A DNA stretch of 64,000 bases from Haliscomenobacter hydrossis DSM 1100 (GCF_000212735.1 NC_015510.1:3684315-3748314), one strand, 5' to 3'. Positions 33,845 to 43,520 are shown, counted from the first letter of the stretch. Notes: generated by a model not told the origin, from the letters alone. Made by a program: numbers and translations.

Positions 33845-34891
33845 ATGAGTTGGCATAACGCATTTGTTTTACTAGTTGTATTAACGTTTTTTGCAGGCTG
33901 TAAGTCTGAAAAACGTGACGATTTACCAGATGTGTCGGGCATTTCGCCGATAAAACTGAAAATTCGCCGCTTCGAGCAAGATTTATTCAAACTGGATACG
34001 CTTAAAATCGCCAGCGAACTGCCTTTTTTGAAGTCCAAATACGGGGAATTCGCCAATATTTTTTTTGACCAAATCCTGAATTCTACTTCTGCTGAGGTGG
34101 CACCACAAGGTGAGGCCACCTATGTAAAAGGTTTTATTACCCACCCCGCAGTGCGCAAATTGTACGACACCTGCCAGATCCTTTATCCACAATTGCCAAA
34201 AACGACAATCAGCCAACTGGAAGAGGCCATGCGTTACTACAAGTATTACTTTCCGCAGCGCAGAATCCCAACCCTGACCACTTTTATTTCCGAATATACT
34301 GTAGGCAATTTTGTGTACAAGAACGATGACCTGGCCATCGGACTGGACTTCTTTTTAGGAGAAAACTACCCCTACCTCAACTACAGCCCCGATAATCCCA
34401 ATTTCTCACAATACCTGACCCGGAGTTTCAACAAAGAGCACCTTGCAGTAAAAACTTTACTGCCCTTGGTCAATGACCTGGTTGGTGAAGCCCCTCCGGG
34501 CAAAAATTTGTTGGACTACATGATCCACAACGGCAAAAGGATGTACCTGCTCGACCACTTGTTGCCCTACGCCGCAGATACCGCAAAAATGGAAGTATCC
34601 GCTACACAATGGAAATGGCTGACCGAAAACGAAAACAACATCTGGGCCTTTTTTTTACAACAAAACCTGCTTTACAATACCGATTGGCAAAAGATTCGCA
34701 AATTTGTAGAGTATAGCCCCAATTCGCCCGGAATGCCTGCGGAAGCTCCCGGAAGGACTGGCGATTGGCTAGGTTGGCAAATCATCAAGGCTTACATGGA
34801 GCAAAACCCCAGTACCCAGATGAAAGACCTGCTACGCTTGACCGATAGCCAGACGGTGCTTAAAGGGGCCCGGTACAAACCCAAATTATAA
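33845..34891 (+). CDS. gldB: GldB-family gliding motility lipoprotein
   Basis: 348 aa. Lipoprotein signal with lipobox FFAGC (Cys at about residue 19). The mature protein follows the GldB layout: IRRFEQDLFKLDT, FLKSKYGEFANIFF, YKYYFPQRRIPTLTTFIS, VYKNDDLAIGLDFFLG and GRTGDWLGWQIIKAYM near the end. GldB is required for Bacteroidota gliding and for type IX secretion through GldBDFGHIJKLMN assembly; the exact action is unclear. ATG 33845. A 2OG-oxygenase gene follows by 34 bp. Confidence 0.88.
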   Translation: MSWHNAFVLLVVLTFFAGCKSEKRDDLPDVSGISPIKLKIRRFEQDLFKLDTLKIASELPFLKSKYGEFANIFFDQILNSTSAEVAPQGEATYVKGFITHPAVRKLYDTCQILYPQLPKTTISQLEEAMRYYKYYFPQRRIPTLTTFISEYTVGNFVYKNDDLAIGLDFFLGENYPYLNYSPDNPNFSQYLTRSFNKEHLAVKTLLPLVNDLVGEAPPGKNLLDYMIHNGKRMYLLDHLLPYAADTAKMEVSATQWKWLTENENNIWAFFLQQNLLYNTDWQKIRKFVEYSPNSPGMPAEAPGRTGDWLGWQIIKAYMEQNPSTQMKDLLRLTDSQTVLKGARYKPKL

Positions 34892-34925
34892 TCATATCCT
34901 CAATACACGCTTAATCAACATCAGC

Positions 34926-35876
34926 ATGAAACGTGCAATTCCATTAGTTGATCTTTCCAAATTTGTAAGTGGCAGTGCTGCCGAGCGCATGGCATTTGTA
35001 CAAGAGCTAGGCGATGCCTTTCACAATATTGGCTTTGTTGGGGTGATCAATCACGGCATTCCGAAAGCATTGATTGAAGACTTCTATGCCGCTTCCAAAC
35101 GATTTTTTGCCCTACCCGTCGACATTAAGAAAAAATACGAAGTGGCGGGTATGGCTGGACAAAGAGGTTATACCTCCTTTGGAAAGGAACACGCCAAACA
35201 ATCACAAGTTGCTGATTTGAAAGAGTTTTTTCAAATTGGACAAGAAGTACCCGCTGGGCATCCATTCAAGGCTAAATACCCAGATAATGTACAAGTCACC
35301 GAGGAACCGGAATACGCCGACTTGGGATTTCAGCTTTACCGCGCTTTTGAGGGTGCTGGTGCGCAATTGCTGAAAGCCATTTCCATTCACCTGGGTTTGG
35401 GGGAAACATACTTTGATTCTAAGATTACTTATGGAAACAGCATCCTGCGGTCGATCTTTTATCCGCCCATCACCCAGGAGCCTGCTTCGGCCATTCGGGC
35501 TGAACAACACGAAGACATCAACCTCATCACCTTATTGGTTGGTGCTTCGGCAGGTGGCCTGGAATTGTTGAACAAGGAAAACCAATGGATGGCCATTGTG
35601 CCAGAAGAAGACGAGATCGTGATCAATGTAGGGGATATGCTGCAAAGATTGACGAACAACTACCTCAAGTCAACCACGCACCGGGTCGTTAATCCGCCGC
35701 GTGAAGATTGGCACTTGCCACGTTTGTCCATTCCATTCTTCCTGCACCCGGTTAGCGACATGGATTTGAGCTGTTTGCCTTCGTGTATAACGGCCGACAA
35801 CCCGCTGCATTACGAACCAATCACCGCAGGGGAATATCTGGATGAACGCTTGCGTGAAATTGGTCTAAAAAAATAA
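34926..35876 (+). CDS. Isopenicillin N synthase-like 2-oxoglutarate/Fe(II) oxygenase
   Basis: 316 aa. N-terminal DIOX_N part (IPLVDLSKF, GFVGVINHGIP, FFALPVDIKKKYE, GQRGYTSFGKEHA), then a double-stranded beta-helix with the metal triad His-x-Asp in EQHEDINLITLL and His in TTHRVVNPP, plus Arg-x-Ser in RLSIPFF for the cosubstrate carboxylate. The substrate is unknown; relatives include flavonol, gibberellin and ethylene-forming enzymes. Cytoplasmic. It is 34 bp downstream of gldB on the same strand, but no functional tie is evident. Confidence 0.92.
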   Translation: MKRAIPLVDLSKFVSGSAAERMAFVQELGDAFHNIGFVGVINHGIPKALIEDFYAASKRFFALPVDIKKKYEVAGMAGQRGYTSFGKEHAKQSQVADLKEFFQIGQEVPAGHPFKAKYPDNVQVTEEPEYADLGFQLYRAFEGAGAQLLKAISIHLGLGETYFDSKITYGNSILRSIFYPPITQEPASAIRAEQHEDINLITLLVGASAGGLELLNKENQWMAIVPEEDEIVINVGDMLQRLTNNYLKSTTHRVVNPPREDWHLPRLSIPFFLHPVSDMDLSCLPSCITADNPLHYEPITAGEYLDERLREIGLKK

Positions 35877-35971
35877 GCAACTGCAAAAATGCCCGCTCTA
35901 AGGCAAAATTCTGCCCGTTTCGGCAGTTTTTTTCTGACACGGCTGTTTAAACCTTTGTATCTTGCGGGCTG

Positions 35972-36064
35972 TCTACATAGGGGTGACTCTATGTAGTCGC
36001 GTAAGGGCGACTTTATGTAGTCGCTCAACAAAGTAACTATGGGCAACCACTTAGGCTTGCCCTA
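35972..36064 (+). repeat. Compound hairpin repeat (GGGCGAC / GGGCAACC type)
   Basis: TACATAGGGGTGACTCTATGTAG, AGGGCGACTTTATGTAGTCGC and GGGCAACCACTTAGGCTTGCCC form consecutive hairpins. Related to 8811-8878. It fills the 207-bp spacer before tatA. Confidence 0.75.
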
Positions 36065-36083
36065 AACAATAAAAAAGATCGTC

Positions 36084-36338
36084 ATGAAAACAATGATGTT
36101 GTTTGCTCTGGGCGGATCGGAAGTCTTACTGATTTTCTTTGCGATCCTGCTTTTGTTTGGTGGTAGAAAAATTCCAGAACTGATGCGTGGCATTGGTAAG
36201 GGTATTCGGGAGTTCAACGCTGCAAAATCAACGATTGAATCTGAATTGAAGGAAGGTATCCGCGAGGCTGACAACAAAGCTCAGCAACAACAGCCTTCTG
36301 CTTCTGCTCAGTCTAATATCGACGCACCACACTCTTAA
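36084..36338 (+). CDS. tatA: Twin-arginine translocase subunit TatA
   Basis: 84-aa pore-forming component of the Tat pathway for folded proteins. It has a short N-terminal transmembrane helix (SEVLLIFFAILLLFG), the conserved FGGRKIPELMRGIGKGIREF amphipathic hinge, and a polar Gln/Ser-rich tail. No tatC is adjacent. The DUF1501 protein at 29349 has an RR-containing signal and could be a client. Confidence 0.93.
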   Translation: MKTMMLFALGGSEVLLIFFAILLLFGGRKIPELMRGIGKGIREFNAAKSTIESELKEGIREADNKAQQQQPSASAQSNIDAPHS

Positions 36339-36340
36339 AG

Positions 36341-36504
36341 AGTTGAGAAAGTTGAGAAGTTGAGAAGGTTGAGGCTGCCGCAAGCAATTTTGACCATCAT
36401 CAATATTCTCAACTTTCTAAGCCCTGACTTGATTGTTAAATCTTTAAGCGGTACAAGTCACTCGCGGTAGCCTCAACCTCCTCAACTTCTCAACCTCCTC
36501 AACT
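36341..36504 (+). repeat. GTTGAGAAG-type hairpin between convergent tatA and DUF6029 genes
   Basis: The left arm 36341-36384 (GTTGAGAAAGTTGAGAAG...GGCTGCCGCAAG) pairs with the right arm 36463-36504 (GCGGTAGCCTCAACCTCC...CCTCAACT). The loop is about 80 bp. Same core as 29246-29340 and 41548-41665. Confidence 0.85.
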
Positions 36505-38200
36505 AGAACGTGCTCGTGACCGCAAAGCGAAATCCGCTAAAAGCAGGTTCCAACCTGCATATCCCTCCGGTGCAAACCACCCCCTCCACTTGTTTGATAT
36601 AGCTCAATGAAAATCGATTGGATTTTATGGTGTAAAACACGTCAAAGCGTGGGTAGTACAAGGCTTTGCGTTGCCCATTTTCGACTGGACTGGCTACACC
36701 CGGTACGGCGTTGAACATATTCGCTGCCGCAAAAGTCCAGTGCGGAGCCAATGTATACTCGGCCTGAATCCAGGCCCAAGAGCCAAAATCAGCACCCGTG
36801 TTGGCCGCTACATCCTCTTCCATGTGCATGTATTGTACTTCTACCCGCAACAACTTGCGGGGTGTAAACTTGTATTGGTACTCAAAAAAGGGCGTGATGG
36901 TGCGCACCAAAGGTACATTGGGCTTCACTTCAAATCGCTCCTGGTTGTATTCCTGCCGCTGCACACCGGCAATAATGGTGGTGTTTCTTTTGACTTTTAA
37001 GGTCATTTCCGCATAAATCTCGCGATAGAGCAATTCATTGTCCAGATTTTGGATGTTTGACGCGTTGAGGTTAAAACTCAATTTCTTACTGGGCGCATAA
37101 CGCAAATCCACCTGGAACGACAATTCCCCCAATTCCTGGGTAGCCGCATTGTAACGCGAAGTCAAGCGGTAGGTATTGGAACGCGCCATGGGGGGAATAA
37201 AATTGAGGGTTCCCCGATTGGCCTGCTCTTGCGGACGGGTGCGCCAGGAGAAGTTTTCGGTGCGTTTACCCTCTATACTGATCCCAAACTGGTCTCCGGC
37301 ATAGCTGAGGTTGCTGTACAACACCGATCCCGCTTTTTGGAAAAAACGATCCCCGGTAATGGTATCCTGATTGATGATGGTTTCGGCAAAAGGATCATTT
37401 TGGGCATCGGGCGTTTTATAAGCGCCTTCCAAATACCAAGACCAGGCACCTTTACTCAGCGTATTGTAGGCACTGAACGCATAGGTATTGAATTTGGGGA
37501 TAAAAACGTAGTCCTCGCCGTAGGTATTCAGTACCGATACCAGGGAATTCATCGCCTGGTCGTCGAGGGTACGGTTTACGATTCCGAGACCGGGGGCCAA
37601 AGTCCAGGCATTTTCTTCCTCCGTGCTGATGAATCCTTCTACATTGACCCCTTTGATGATGGGGCGGTAACTGCTGAACTGCTGTTTTTGCCGCCCAGTG
37701 AAGCCTTTGATTTTCCAGTTTTCACCCAGGCTGTAATCCAGACGCAGGCCAATCAGCGCGTTGTCGATCAGCAGGGGACGTTCCTCAAAAGCCCGAAAAA
37801 TGATGCCACTGCCAATCTGGTCATAAATATACCCGGCGGTAATGCCCAGTTTGTCCACCTGTTTTTTGATGAACCACATTCCGATGCCCTGGTCAGAATA
37901 AGAATCGGTGGGATTGAGCAAATTGGAGTTGTTGAACGCGTCAAAACGCAAACCAAAATCAAAGCCCCAGTTGTTGTAATTGAGGTTGAGCCAGGCTTCC
38001 GCACCGTACAGTTGCCGATCGTACTGTGGCGTATTGGCTGCTCCGATCAAGGAATCGCGGATGAAGAAGTTGGCATTGGTTTGTAAACTTCCGGAAACTT
38101 GGCCGCCAGAAGGCGTAACTTGTTCCTGGGCTTTAGTTTGTAGCGGACAAAACAGCAACAGCAGCAATATTATCCCGAGCGGAATACTTAAACGGTTCAT
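36503..38200 (-). CDS. DUF6029-like outer-membrane protein
   Basis: 565 aa. Signal peptide MNRLSIPLGIILLLLLFCPLQTKA before Gln. The body is rich in amphipathic strands (LYGAEAWLNLNYNNWGFDFGLRF and many YxLxx strands) and ends in an aromatic strand (GFRFAVTSTF), as expected of a large outer-membrane barrel. Near the end VCTGGICRLEPAFSG holds two Cys that could form a disulfide; this motif occurs in Bacteroidota DUF6029 proteins. The function is unknown. It is divergent from a TlpA-like thioredoxin, a common arrangement for this family, suggesting redox maturation. Confidence 0.78.
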   Translation of the reverse strand: MNRLSIPLGIILLLLLFCPLQTKAQEQVTPSGGQVSGSLQTNANFFIRDSLIGAANTPQYDRQLYGAEAWLNLNYNNWGFDFGLRFDAFNNSNLLNPTDSYSDQGIGMWFIKKQVDKLGITAGYIYDQIGSGIIFRAFEERPLLIDNALIGLRLDYSLGENWKIKGFTGRQKQQFSSYRPIIKGVNVEGFISTEEENAWTLAPGLGIVNRTLDDQAMNSLVSVLNTYGEDYVFIPKFNTYAFSAYNTLSKGAWSWYLEGAYKTPDAQNDPFAETIINQDTITGDRFFQKAGSVLYSNLSYAGDQFGISIEGKRTENFSWRTRPQEQANRGTLNFIPPMARSNTYRLTSRYNAATQELGELSFQVDLRYAPSKKLSFNLNASNIQNLDNELLYREIYAEMTLKVKRNTTIIAGVQRQEYNQERFEVKPNVPLVRTITPFFEYQYKFTPRKLLRVEVQYMHMEEDVAANTGADFGSWAWIQAEYTLAPHWTFAAANMFNAVPGVASPVENGQRKALYYPRFDVFYTIKSNRFSLSYIKQVEGVVCTGGICRLEPAFSGFRFAVTSTF

Positions 38201-38238
38201 TTGGAATTGTCTTGATGGTGACTTAATCAGGGGTACAC

Positions 38239-38271
38239 TTGGCGGCGTTGTGGAAAAAGCCGCTACTTTTG
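38239..38271 (+). promoter_or_regulatory. Promoter of the TlpA-like gene (TTG-N22-TACTTTTG)
   Basis: TTG at 38239-38241 and an exact TAnnTTTG box at 38264-38271, 25 bp before the start codon. Confidence 0.65.
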
Positions 38272-38296
38272 TGCATCAAACTTAACAAAAACAGAA

Positions 38297-38803
38297 ATGA
38301 TGAAAATAATGAAATACGGGATGTTCGCCGCCGCGACGCTTTTGACGATTGTATTGTCTGCCCAAAATAGTAAAACCCTCCCCGATGCCACGGTCAAAAC
38401 CCTGGATGGAAAGAGTGTGCAGATCAAAAATTATGTGGGCAAAGGGAAAATCACGATCCTGAGTTTTTGGGCTACCTGGTGCGCCCCTTGTAAGCGGGAG
38501 ATGGACGCAATTGCCGAAGTTTACGGCGATTGGAAAGACAACTACGACGTACAATACCTGGCCGTGACCATCGATACCCAACGGGATCTGCCCAAAGTTA
38601 AACCCATGGTGGCCACCAAAGGCTGGGAATACACCATCTTGAGTGACGCAGCCAATCAGTTGAAAAATGCCCTGAATTTTCAGACCATTCCTCAAACCTA
38701 CTTGATCGATCAGAAAGGAAACATCGTGTACGAACACACGGGATACAACCCTGGAGATGAGCTGGATCTGGAGGAGAAGATCAAGATGTTGGCAAAGAAG
38801 TAA
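38297..38803 (+). CDS. TlpA-like exported thiol-disulfide oxidoreductase
   Basis: 168 aa. Signal peptide ending TIVLSA before Gln. Thioredoxin/AhpC-TSA fold with the active site WCAPC in LSFWATWCAPCKREMD and cis-Pro in QTIPQTYLID. Periplasmic reductase, probably for cytochrome c or outer-membrane protein cysteines. The divergent DUF6029 gene may encode a client. The start could also be the second ATG at 38300. Confidence 0.9.
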   Translation: MMKIMKYGMFAAATLLTIVLSAQNSKTLPDATVKTLDGKSVQIKNYVGKGKITILSFWATWCAPCKREMDAIAEVYGDWKDNYDVQYLAVTIDTQRDLPKVKPMVATKGWEYTILSDAANQLKNALNFQTIPQTYLIDQKGNIVYEHTGYNPGDELDLEEKIKMLAKK

Positions 38804-38810
38804 AATAAAA

Positions 38811-38846
38811 AAAGGTGTTACTCCAAACTATTGAAGTAACACCTTT
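38811..38846. terminator. Bidirectional terminator between convergent genes
   Basis: The 16-base arms AAAGGTGTTACTcCAA and TTGaAGTAACACCTTT pair with one mismatch and a 4-base loop. A/T tracts lie on both sides; the minus-strand tract (TTTTTTTATTTTA) is the stronger. Confidence 0.88.
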
Positions 38847-38852
38847 CCGTTT

Positions 38853-40121
38853 TTACGCTTTGCCCTTCAACATCAAATTCCAATACATAAAGGGCAAGCC
38901 ATATTTTTTCAAAATCCACATGGCAAAAAGCTCTTTCGAGGTATCAAATAAACGGGAGATCATCGGATCACTCGCCCGTTTGTTGTCGTAATCAAATTCC
39001 GCCAAGACCATTTTGCCGTAACCCGTCACGATTGGGCAAGAAGAGTAGCCGTGGTAATCGGGTTGCAGTGCGCCGTCGTGTTTGATCACGTGCAGTAAGT
39101 TTTCCACAACTATCGGAGCCTGCTTGCGTACCGCCGCGCCCGTTTTACCCGTAGGAAGCCCCGCCGCGTCGCCCAGTGCAAATACATTGGCATAAACGTT
39201 GTGTTGCAGGGTGTATAGATTCACGTTGATCCAGCCCTTCTGTGGCCCTTCCTGCGCAGCAATTTTTGAACGCATAATGAAGTCCGGTGCCGATTGAGGC
39301 GGAGCCAGGTGCAGCATATCAAACGCTACTTCTACTTCGGTTTCGGAGACCATCTTTTCTTGCAATGGCCGGTGGTGGTAGAACAACTTGTTGGGGTCAT
39401 CCTGATTGGCCGTGATTTTGAAATAGGCCTTGTGATTCGGCCCGTCAATTCTGGTCAAGGCATGGAAGAACCTCAGTTGAATGTCCTTGCGGTCAACCAC
39501 CTTCATGATGGTACTTTTAAAAGGCTCAACGCCAAAAATCACTCCACCGGGCAGGATGTAAGTCACATCAATTTTATCCCGTTTACGGGTTCTGCGAAAA
39601 TAATCGTCGGCCAGGTACATGATTTTTTGGGGTGCGCCGCCACATTTGATGGTGGTAGGGGCAAGGGTAAACAGGGCAGTACCCTTTTCTATTTTCTGCA
39701 ATACCTCCCAAGTGTAATTGGGGTTGATGTAATTGCTACAAACGTTATTTTTGTTGATGGTTTCGGCCAGGCCCTCAATCGCATTAAGGTTGTACTGAAT
39801 GCCGGGGCAAGCCACGAGATAGTCGTAAGTCACCACATCACCACCTTGTAGCGTAACTTTATTGGCATCCGGGTCTAGATCTTGTACCGCTTCCTGAATC
39901 CAGGTTGCCCCCTTGGGGATCAGCGAGGCCATCTCTCGCTCAGTCGCTTTGTAATTGAAAGTGCCTGCTCCCACGAGGGTCCAGGCCGCTTGATAATAGT
40001 GCTTTTTGGCCGGATCGATGATGGCTATATCAAGTTTTCGATCTTTGCGCAAGAGTTGGGCAGCAACGGTAATCCCCGCCGTTCCTGCTCCGATGATGAC
40101 GATTTGATGGTGCTTTTCCAT
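38853..40121 (-). CDS. sqr: Sulfide:quinone oxidoreductase-like flavoprotein
   Basis: 422 aa. FAD-binding GAGTAGITVAAQL at the N-terminus, ATD-like ALGDAAGLPTGKTGAAVRKQAP near residue 330, and a second dinucleotide fold. Two cysteines sit where SQR carries its redox pair: TIKCGGAPQK and YSSCPIVTGYGK. It resembles type II SQR (bacterial/mitochondrial), which oxidises sulfide to sulfane sulfur and feeds quinone. A membrane-associated C-terminal amphipathic end (MWILKKYGLPFMYW) is visible. Detoxification or lithoheterotrophy are both possible; no persulfide dioxygenase is adjacent. Confidence 0.88.
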   Translation of the reverse strand: MEKHHQIVIIGAGTAGITVAAQLLRKDRKLDIAIIDPAKKHYYQAAWTLVGAGTFNYKATEREMASLIPKGATWIQEAVQDLDPDANKVTLQGGDVVTYDYLVACPGIQYNLNAIEGLAETINKNNVCSNYINPNYTWEVLQKIEKGTALFTLAPTTIKCGGAPQKIMYLADDYFRRTRKRDKIDVTYILPGGVIFGVEPFKSTIMKVVDRKDIQLRFFHALTRIDGPNHKAYFKITANQDDPNKLFYHHRPLQEKMVSETEVEVAFDMLHLAPPQSAPDFIMRSKIAAQEGPQKGWINVNLYTLQHNVYANVFALGDAAGLPTGKTGAAVRKQAPIVVENLLHVIKHDGALQPDYHGYSSCPIVTGYGKMVLAEFDYDNKRASDPMISRLFDTSKELFAMWILKKYGLPFMYWNLMLKGKA

Positions 40122-40243
40122 AAAGCCTTTACATTGTGTGCGTGAATGAAGAACTTTGTGGAAAGTTACGGGGATTGGGGCGGTAAAAAAGTGACATCGG
40201 TCACATAGCTGAGTGAATTTTACGGTGTCAGGTTCAGTGGGTA

Positions 40244-41542
40244 CTAATAATCGTCGTCGTCGTCATCATCCATACCTCCCGAAAATCCAGCCATGGCAGC
40301 AGCACCCGGGATTGCTTTGTAGTACAACTTGCTGCAATTTTCCTCGCGGAATAAGGTTTTAGCTACCCGGTGCATGTCTTCTGCCGTAATTTGGGCATAC
40401 AGATCAGGCTCACGATTGATGAGATCAGCATCGCCCAATAATTCAAAAAAGGCCAGATTCATGGCTTTGCCCAGGGCACTCAATTCTGAAAAAATCAGGG
40501 CACTCTCGGCGCGGTTTTTACATTTTTGTAGTTCCTCCTCCCCGATGGGTTCATCGAGCAGCAATTGCAGTTCTTCCCACACGGCCGCCTCGGCTGCTTC
40601 CAGGGTGACACCTTCGGATGGCCGACCTTCAATGATGAACAGCCCCGGGTCCAAAGTCCCCGTGATGTAGGCATCGATTTGGGTAAACAGCTGTTTTTCC
40701 TTTAACAAACGTCGGTATAACCGTGAAGAAGGACCGTTGCTCAGCACATCCGACAACAAATCGGTCAGGTAAAAATCTGGGTGGGCACGATCGCAACAGT
40801 GGAAGGCAATGTACAAGGCATCCACCGGAACATTGGTTTCCTGTATTTTTTGTTGCAAACGCCGTTGGGGTGCTTCTCTGGTGATGTTGCGTTCGGGAAT
40901 GTCCCCCGCAGGAATGTCGGCAAACCATTTTTTGGCCAGCCTTTTTACCTGGCTTAATTTGACATTGCCACAAACGGCGAGGACGGCATTGTTGGGGCGG
41001 TAGTGCTTGAAATAAAAATCCTGCACATCGTCCATGGTAGCACTCTCCACATGCTCCGGCACTTGCCCGATGACCGGCCAACGGTAGGGGTGGGTTTGGT
41101 AGGCCATCTCGGAGAGGTGGTGCCACATGTCGCCATAAGGTTGGTTGAGACAAGTTTCTTTAAACTCCTCCACCACGACCTTGCGTTGGACTTCCAATAC
41201 CTGGGGGTCAAAATTGAGGCTGAGCATACGGTCTGATTCCAGCCAAAAAGCCACTTCCAGGTTCTGGGCTGGCAGTACTTCGTAAAAGTTGGTAAAATCG
41301 TTATTGGTAAAGGCGTTGTTGTCTCCTCCGGCCAATTGCAAAGGATCGTCAAAATCTGGAATGTTCGCCGAACCCCCAAACATCAGGTGTTCAAAAAGGT
41401 GGGCAAATCCAGTCTTGGCAGGATGCTCGTCGCGCGAGCCTACATTGTACAGTACATTGACTGCCGCCATTGGTGTGCTTGGATCTTCATGTACCAACAC
41501 CCGCAAACCATTGTCGAGCACAAAACGGTGGTATGTAATCAC
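40244..41542 (-). CDS. M16 family zinc peptidase
   Basis: About 432 aa. Inverted zinc motif HxxEH in FAHLFEHLMFGG with the downstream Glu in VVVEEFKE, as in processing peptidase/PqqL-like M16 enzymes. Two M16 halves; the C-terminal half carries SNGPSSRLYRRL. It ends in a run of aspartates (residues about 425-431). The start is taken as GTG at 41542 (then ITYHRFVLDNGLRV). A longer reading frame continues into the adjacent hairpin and is rejected. No signal peptide from this start. Confidence 0.9.
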   Translation of the reverse strand: MITYHRFVLDNGLRVLVHEDPSTPMAAVNVLYNVGSRDEHPAKTGFAHLFEHLMFGGSANIPDFDDPLQLAGGDNNAFTNNDFTNFYEVLPAQNLEVAFWLESDRMLSLNFDPQVLEVQRKVVVEEFKETCLNQPYGDMWHHLSEMAYQTHPYRWPVIGQVPEHVESATMDDVQDFYFKHYRPNNAVLAVCGNVKLSQVKRLAKKWFADIPAGDIPERNITREAPQRRLQQKIQETNVPVDALYIAFHCCDRAHPDFYLTDLLSDVLSNGPSSRLYRRLLKEKQLFTQIDAYITGTLDPGLFIIEGRPSEGVTLEAAEAAVWEELQLLLDEPIGEEELQKCKNRAESALIFSELSALGKAMNLAFFELLGDADLINREPDLYAQITAEDMHRVAKTLFREENCSKLYYKAIPGAAAMAGFSGGMDDDDDDDY

Positions 41543-41547
41543 TAGGT

Positions 41548-41665
41548 AAAAGTTGAGGGGTTGAGGAGGTTGAGAAGTTGAGAAGGTTGAGGCTACCGCA
41601 AGCGACATAGTCACTAAGGCGTAAAATCCACTCAACCTTCTCAACTTCTCAACCTCCTCAACTAA
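41548..41665 (+). repeat. GTTGAGAAG-type hairpin upstream of the M16 gene
   Basis: The left arm AGTTGAGGGGTTGAGGAGG...GGCTACCGCAAGCGA and right arm CTCAACCTTCTCAAC...CTCCTCAACT are complementary. It fills the 124-bp spacer up to a few bases from the M16 start codon and the upstream gene's stop. Confidence 0.88.
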
Positions 41666-41666
41666 A

Positions 41667-41939
41667 TTAAAACCAATCCTTAAAACGCTCTTTCAAGGCA
41701 TTCATGCCGTTGATGGCTTTCTCTTTCAGTTCGCCGAACTCTTCGCTGGCTTCAGCGCCCAATTCTTCGAGTTTTTCGCCGAGGTTTGTGGTGGCACCTT
41801 TCAAAAATTCAATTTGCTCCTGAATTTCTTCTTTGGCTTCGGCGGCACCTTCTTTGGCCATTTCGGTCAGTTGGGCCAGTTTTTCCTGGGCTTTTTCTTT
41901 GGCTGCGACCAGTTGTTCTTTCAATTGTTCCTTGTCCAT
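41667..41939 (-). CDS. Small coiled-coil protein
   Basis: About 90 aa, nearly all Glu/Lys/Ala: an amphipathic helix with heptads (QLVAAKEKAQEKLAQLTEMAK, then LGEKLEELGAEASEEFGELKEKA). No signal peptide or membrane segment from the ATG at 41939, which sits in AAGGAACAATTG-type context. It resembles LEA-like or YtxH-type stress proteins, but there is no diagnostic motif. An upstream extension to 42044 is AT-rich and unlike it. Confidence 0.7.
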   Translation of the reverse strand: MDKEQLKEQLVAAKEKAQEKLAQLTEMAKEGAAEAKEEIQEQIEFLKGATTNLGEKLEELGAEASEEFGELKEKAINGMNALKERFKDWF

Positions 41940-42149
41940 GTCGATTTTTTTGAGGTAAAATAAAAGCAGATAGGGCAGTTTTGGTAAAAACCACGCTAAG
42001 TTACTTTTTTTCAAAGTTTTGATGAAAACAGAATTTGAGTCCAAAAAGTTGGCGAGGGTTTATGCACAAAAAAAGGAGGATGCTTTATACACAAATGCGC
42101 AATAAATTACTACTTTCCGGGGCTTTTTCAAGATTTAAAAAACAGATTC

Positions 42150-43511
42150 ATGCAAAATCGCAAAACTTTATTGACCGAACAGGAAATTCCAGACAAGTGG
42201 TACAATATCGTGGCCGACATGCCCAATAAACCATTGCCACCTTTACATCCTGGCACCCGGGAGCCGATTGGCCCGGAAGCATTGGCCCCTCTATTTCCCA
42301 TGGAACTCATCAAACAGGAAGTAAGTACCGACAAATGGATACCCATTCCGGATGCAGTACGTGATATTTACACGATGTGGCGGCCTACGCCGCTTTACCG
42401 TGCCTACGCCCTGGAAAAAGCGCTGGATACTCCGGCAAAAATCTACTACAAATACGAAGGCGTAAGCCCGGCTGGTTCACACAAACCGAATACTGCCGTT
42501 CCCCAGGCCTATTACAACAAAATGGAAGGGGTGAAACGCATCACTACCGAAACCGGGGCCGGACAATGGGGCAGCGCCTTGTCCTTTGCCTGCCAACATT
42601 TCGGCATCGAGTGTGAGGTGTACATGGTTAAGGTCAGCTACGATGGCAAACCCTACCGCAAAATGATGATGAATACTTGGGGGGCTAAGGTTTACTCTTC
42701 ACCTACCGATCATACCCAATCTGGACGGCAAATTTTGGCTCAGGATCCCAACTCTCCCGGTAGTTTGGGAATCGCCATCTCCGAAGCGGTAGAACGCGCC
42801 GCCACGGACGAAAATACCAAGTACGCCCTCGGCAGTGTGCTCAATCACGTACTGATGCACCAAACCATCATCGGCTTAGAGGCCGTGGAACAAATGAAAA
42901 AAGTGGGCGACATGCCCGATGTGGTGGTGGCACCTTTTGGGGGAGGATCCAATTTTGCGGGTATTTCTTTCCCTTTTTTGCGCCTCAATTTTGATGAAGG
43001 CCGCAACATCCGTTTTGTGGCCAGCGAACCCGCGTCTTGTCCAAAACTGACGCGTGGGGTTTTCCGCTATGATTTCGGCGACACGGTGGGGATGACGCCA
43101 CTGCTGCCAATGTATACACTGGGGCACAACTTCGTACCAGCGCCCATTCACGCGGGTGGCTTGCGCTACCACGGTGCCGGGGTCATCGTGAGCCAGTTGC
43201 TCAAAGACCAATTGATCGAAGCGCGGGCGCATCACCAGCTGGAGTGCTTTGAAGCAGGTGTGCTTTTTGCCAAAACCGAAGGCATCATCCCGGCTCCGGA
43301 AGCAAGTCATGCACTAGCCACCGTATTTGCGGAGGCGCAAGCAGCCAAAGAAGAAGGCAAATCGCGCACGATCTTGTTCAACCTCTGCGGTCATGGGCAT
43401 TTTGACTTGCAAGCATATGATGATTATTTCAACAATCGCCTGGTGAAGCACGAGGTGACGAATGAGGATATCGCGAATTCGTTGGCGACTTTGGATACGC
43501 CGGTGATTTAG
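42150..43511 (+). CDS. trpB2: Tryptophan synthase beta chain-like protein TrpB2
   Basis: 453 aa PLP enzyme. The length, about 50 longer than TrpB1, and the N-terminal extension ([12 protein letters not shown] ... [12 protein letters not shown]) mark the TrpB2 class. The Schiff-base lysine is in AGSHKPNTA, the phosphate-binding loop in [10 protein letters not shown], and TETGAGQWG is conserved. TrpB2 makes tryptophan from indole and serine without a tight TrpA partner, probably salvaging indole. No trp operon is nearby. Confidence 0.93.
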   Translation: MQNRKTLLTEQEIPDKWYNIVADMPNKPLPPLHPGTREPIGPEALAPLFPMELIKQEVSTDKWIPIPDAVRDIYTMWRPTPLYRAYALEKALDTPAKIYYKYEGVSPAGSHKPNTAVPQAYYNKMEGVKRITTETGAGQWGSALSFACQHFGIECEVYMVKVSYDGKPYRKMMMNTWGAKVYSSPTDHTQSGRQILAQDPNSPGSLGIAISEAVERAATDENTKYALGSVLNHVLMHQTIIGLEAVEQMKKVGDMPDVVVAPFGGGSNFAGISFPFLRLNFDEGRNIRFVASEPASCPKLTRGVFRYDFGDTVGMTPLLPMYTLGHNFVPAPIHAGGLRYHGAGVIVSQLLKDQLIEARAHHQLECFEAGVLFAKTEGIIPAPEASHALATVFAEAQAAKEEGKSRTILFNLCGHGHFDLQAYDDYFNNRLVKHEVTNEDIANSLATLDTPVI

Positions 43512-43520
43512 TCATCATTG

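Noticed and set aside
37229-38086. 285-codon open frame antisense to the DUF6029-like gene
   Set aside because: No start context or family pattern; the opposite strand has a signal peptide and barrel strands.
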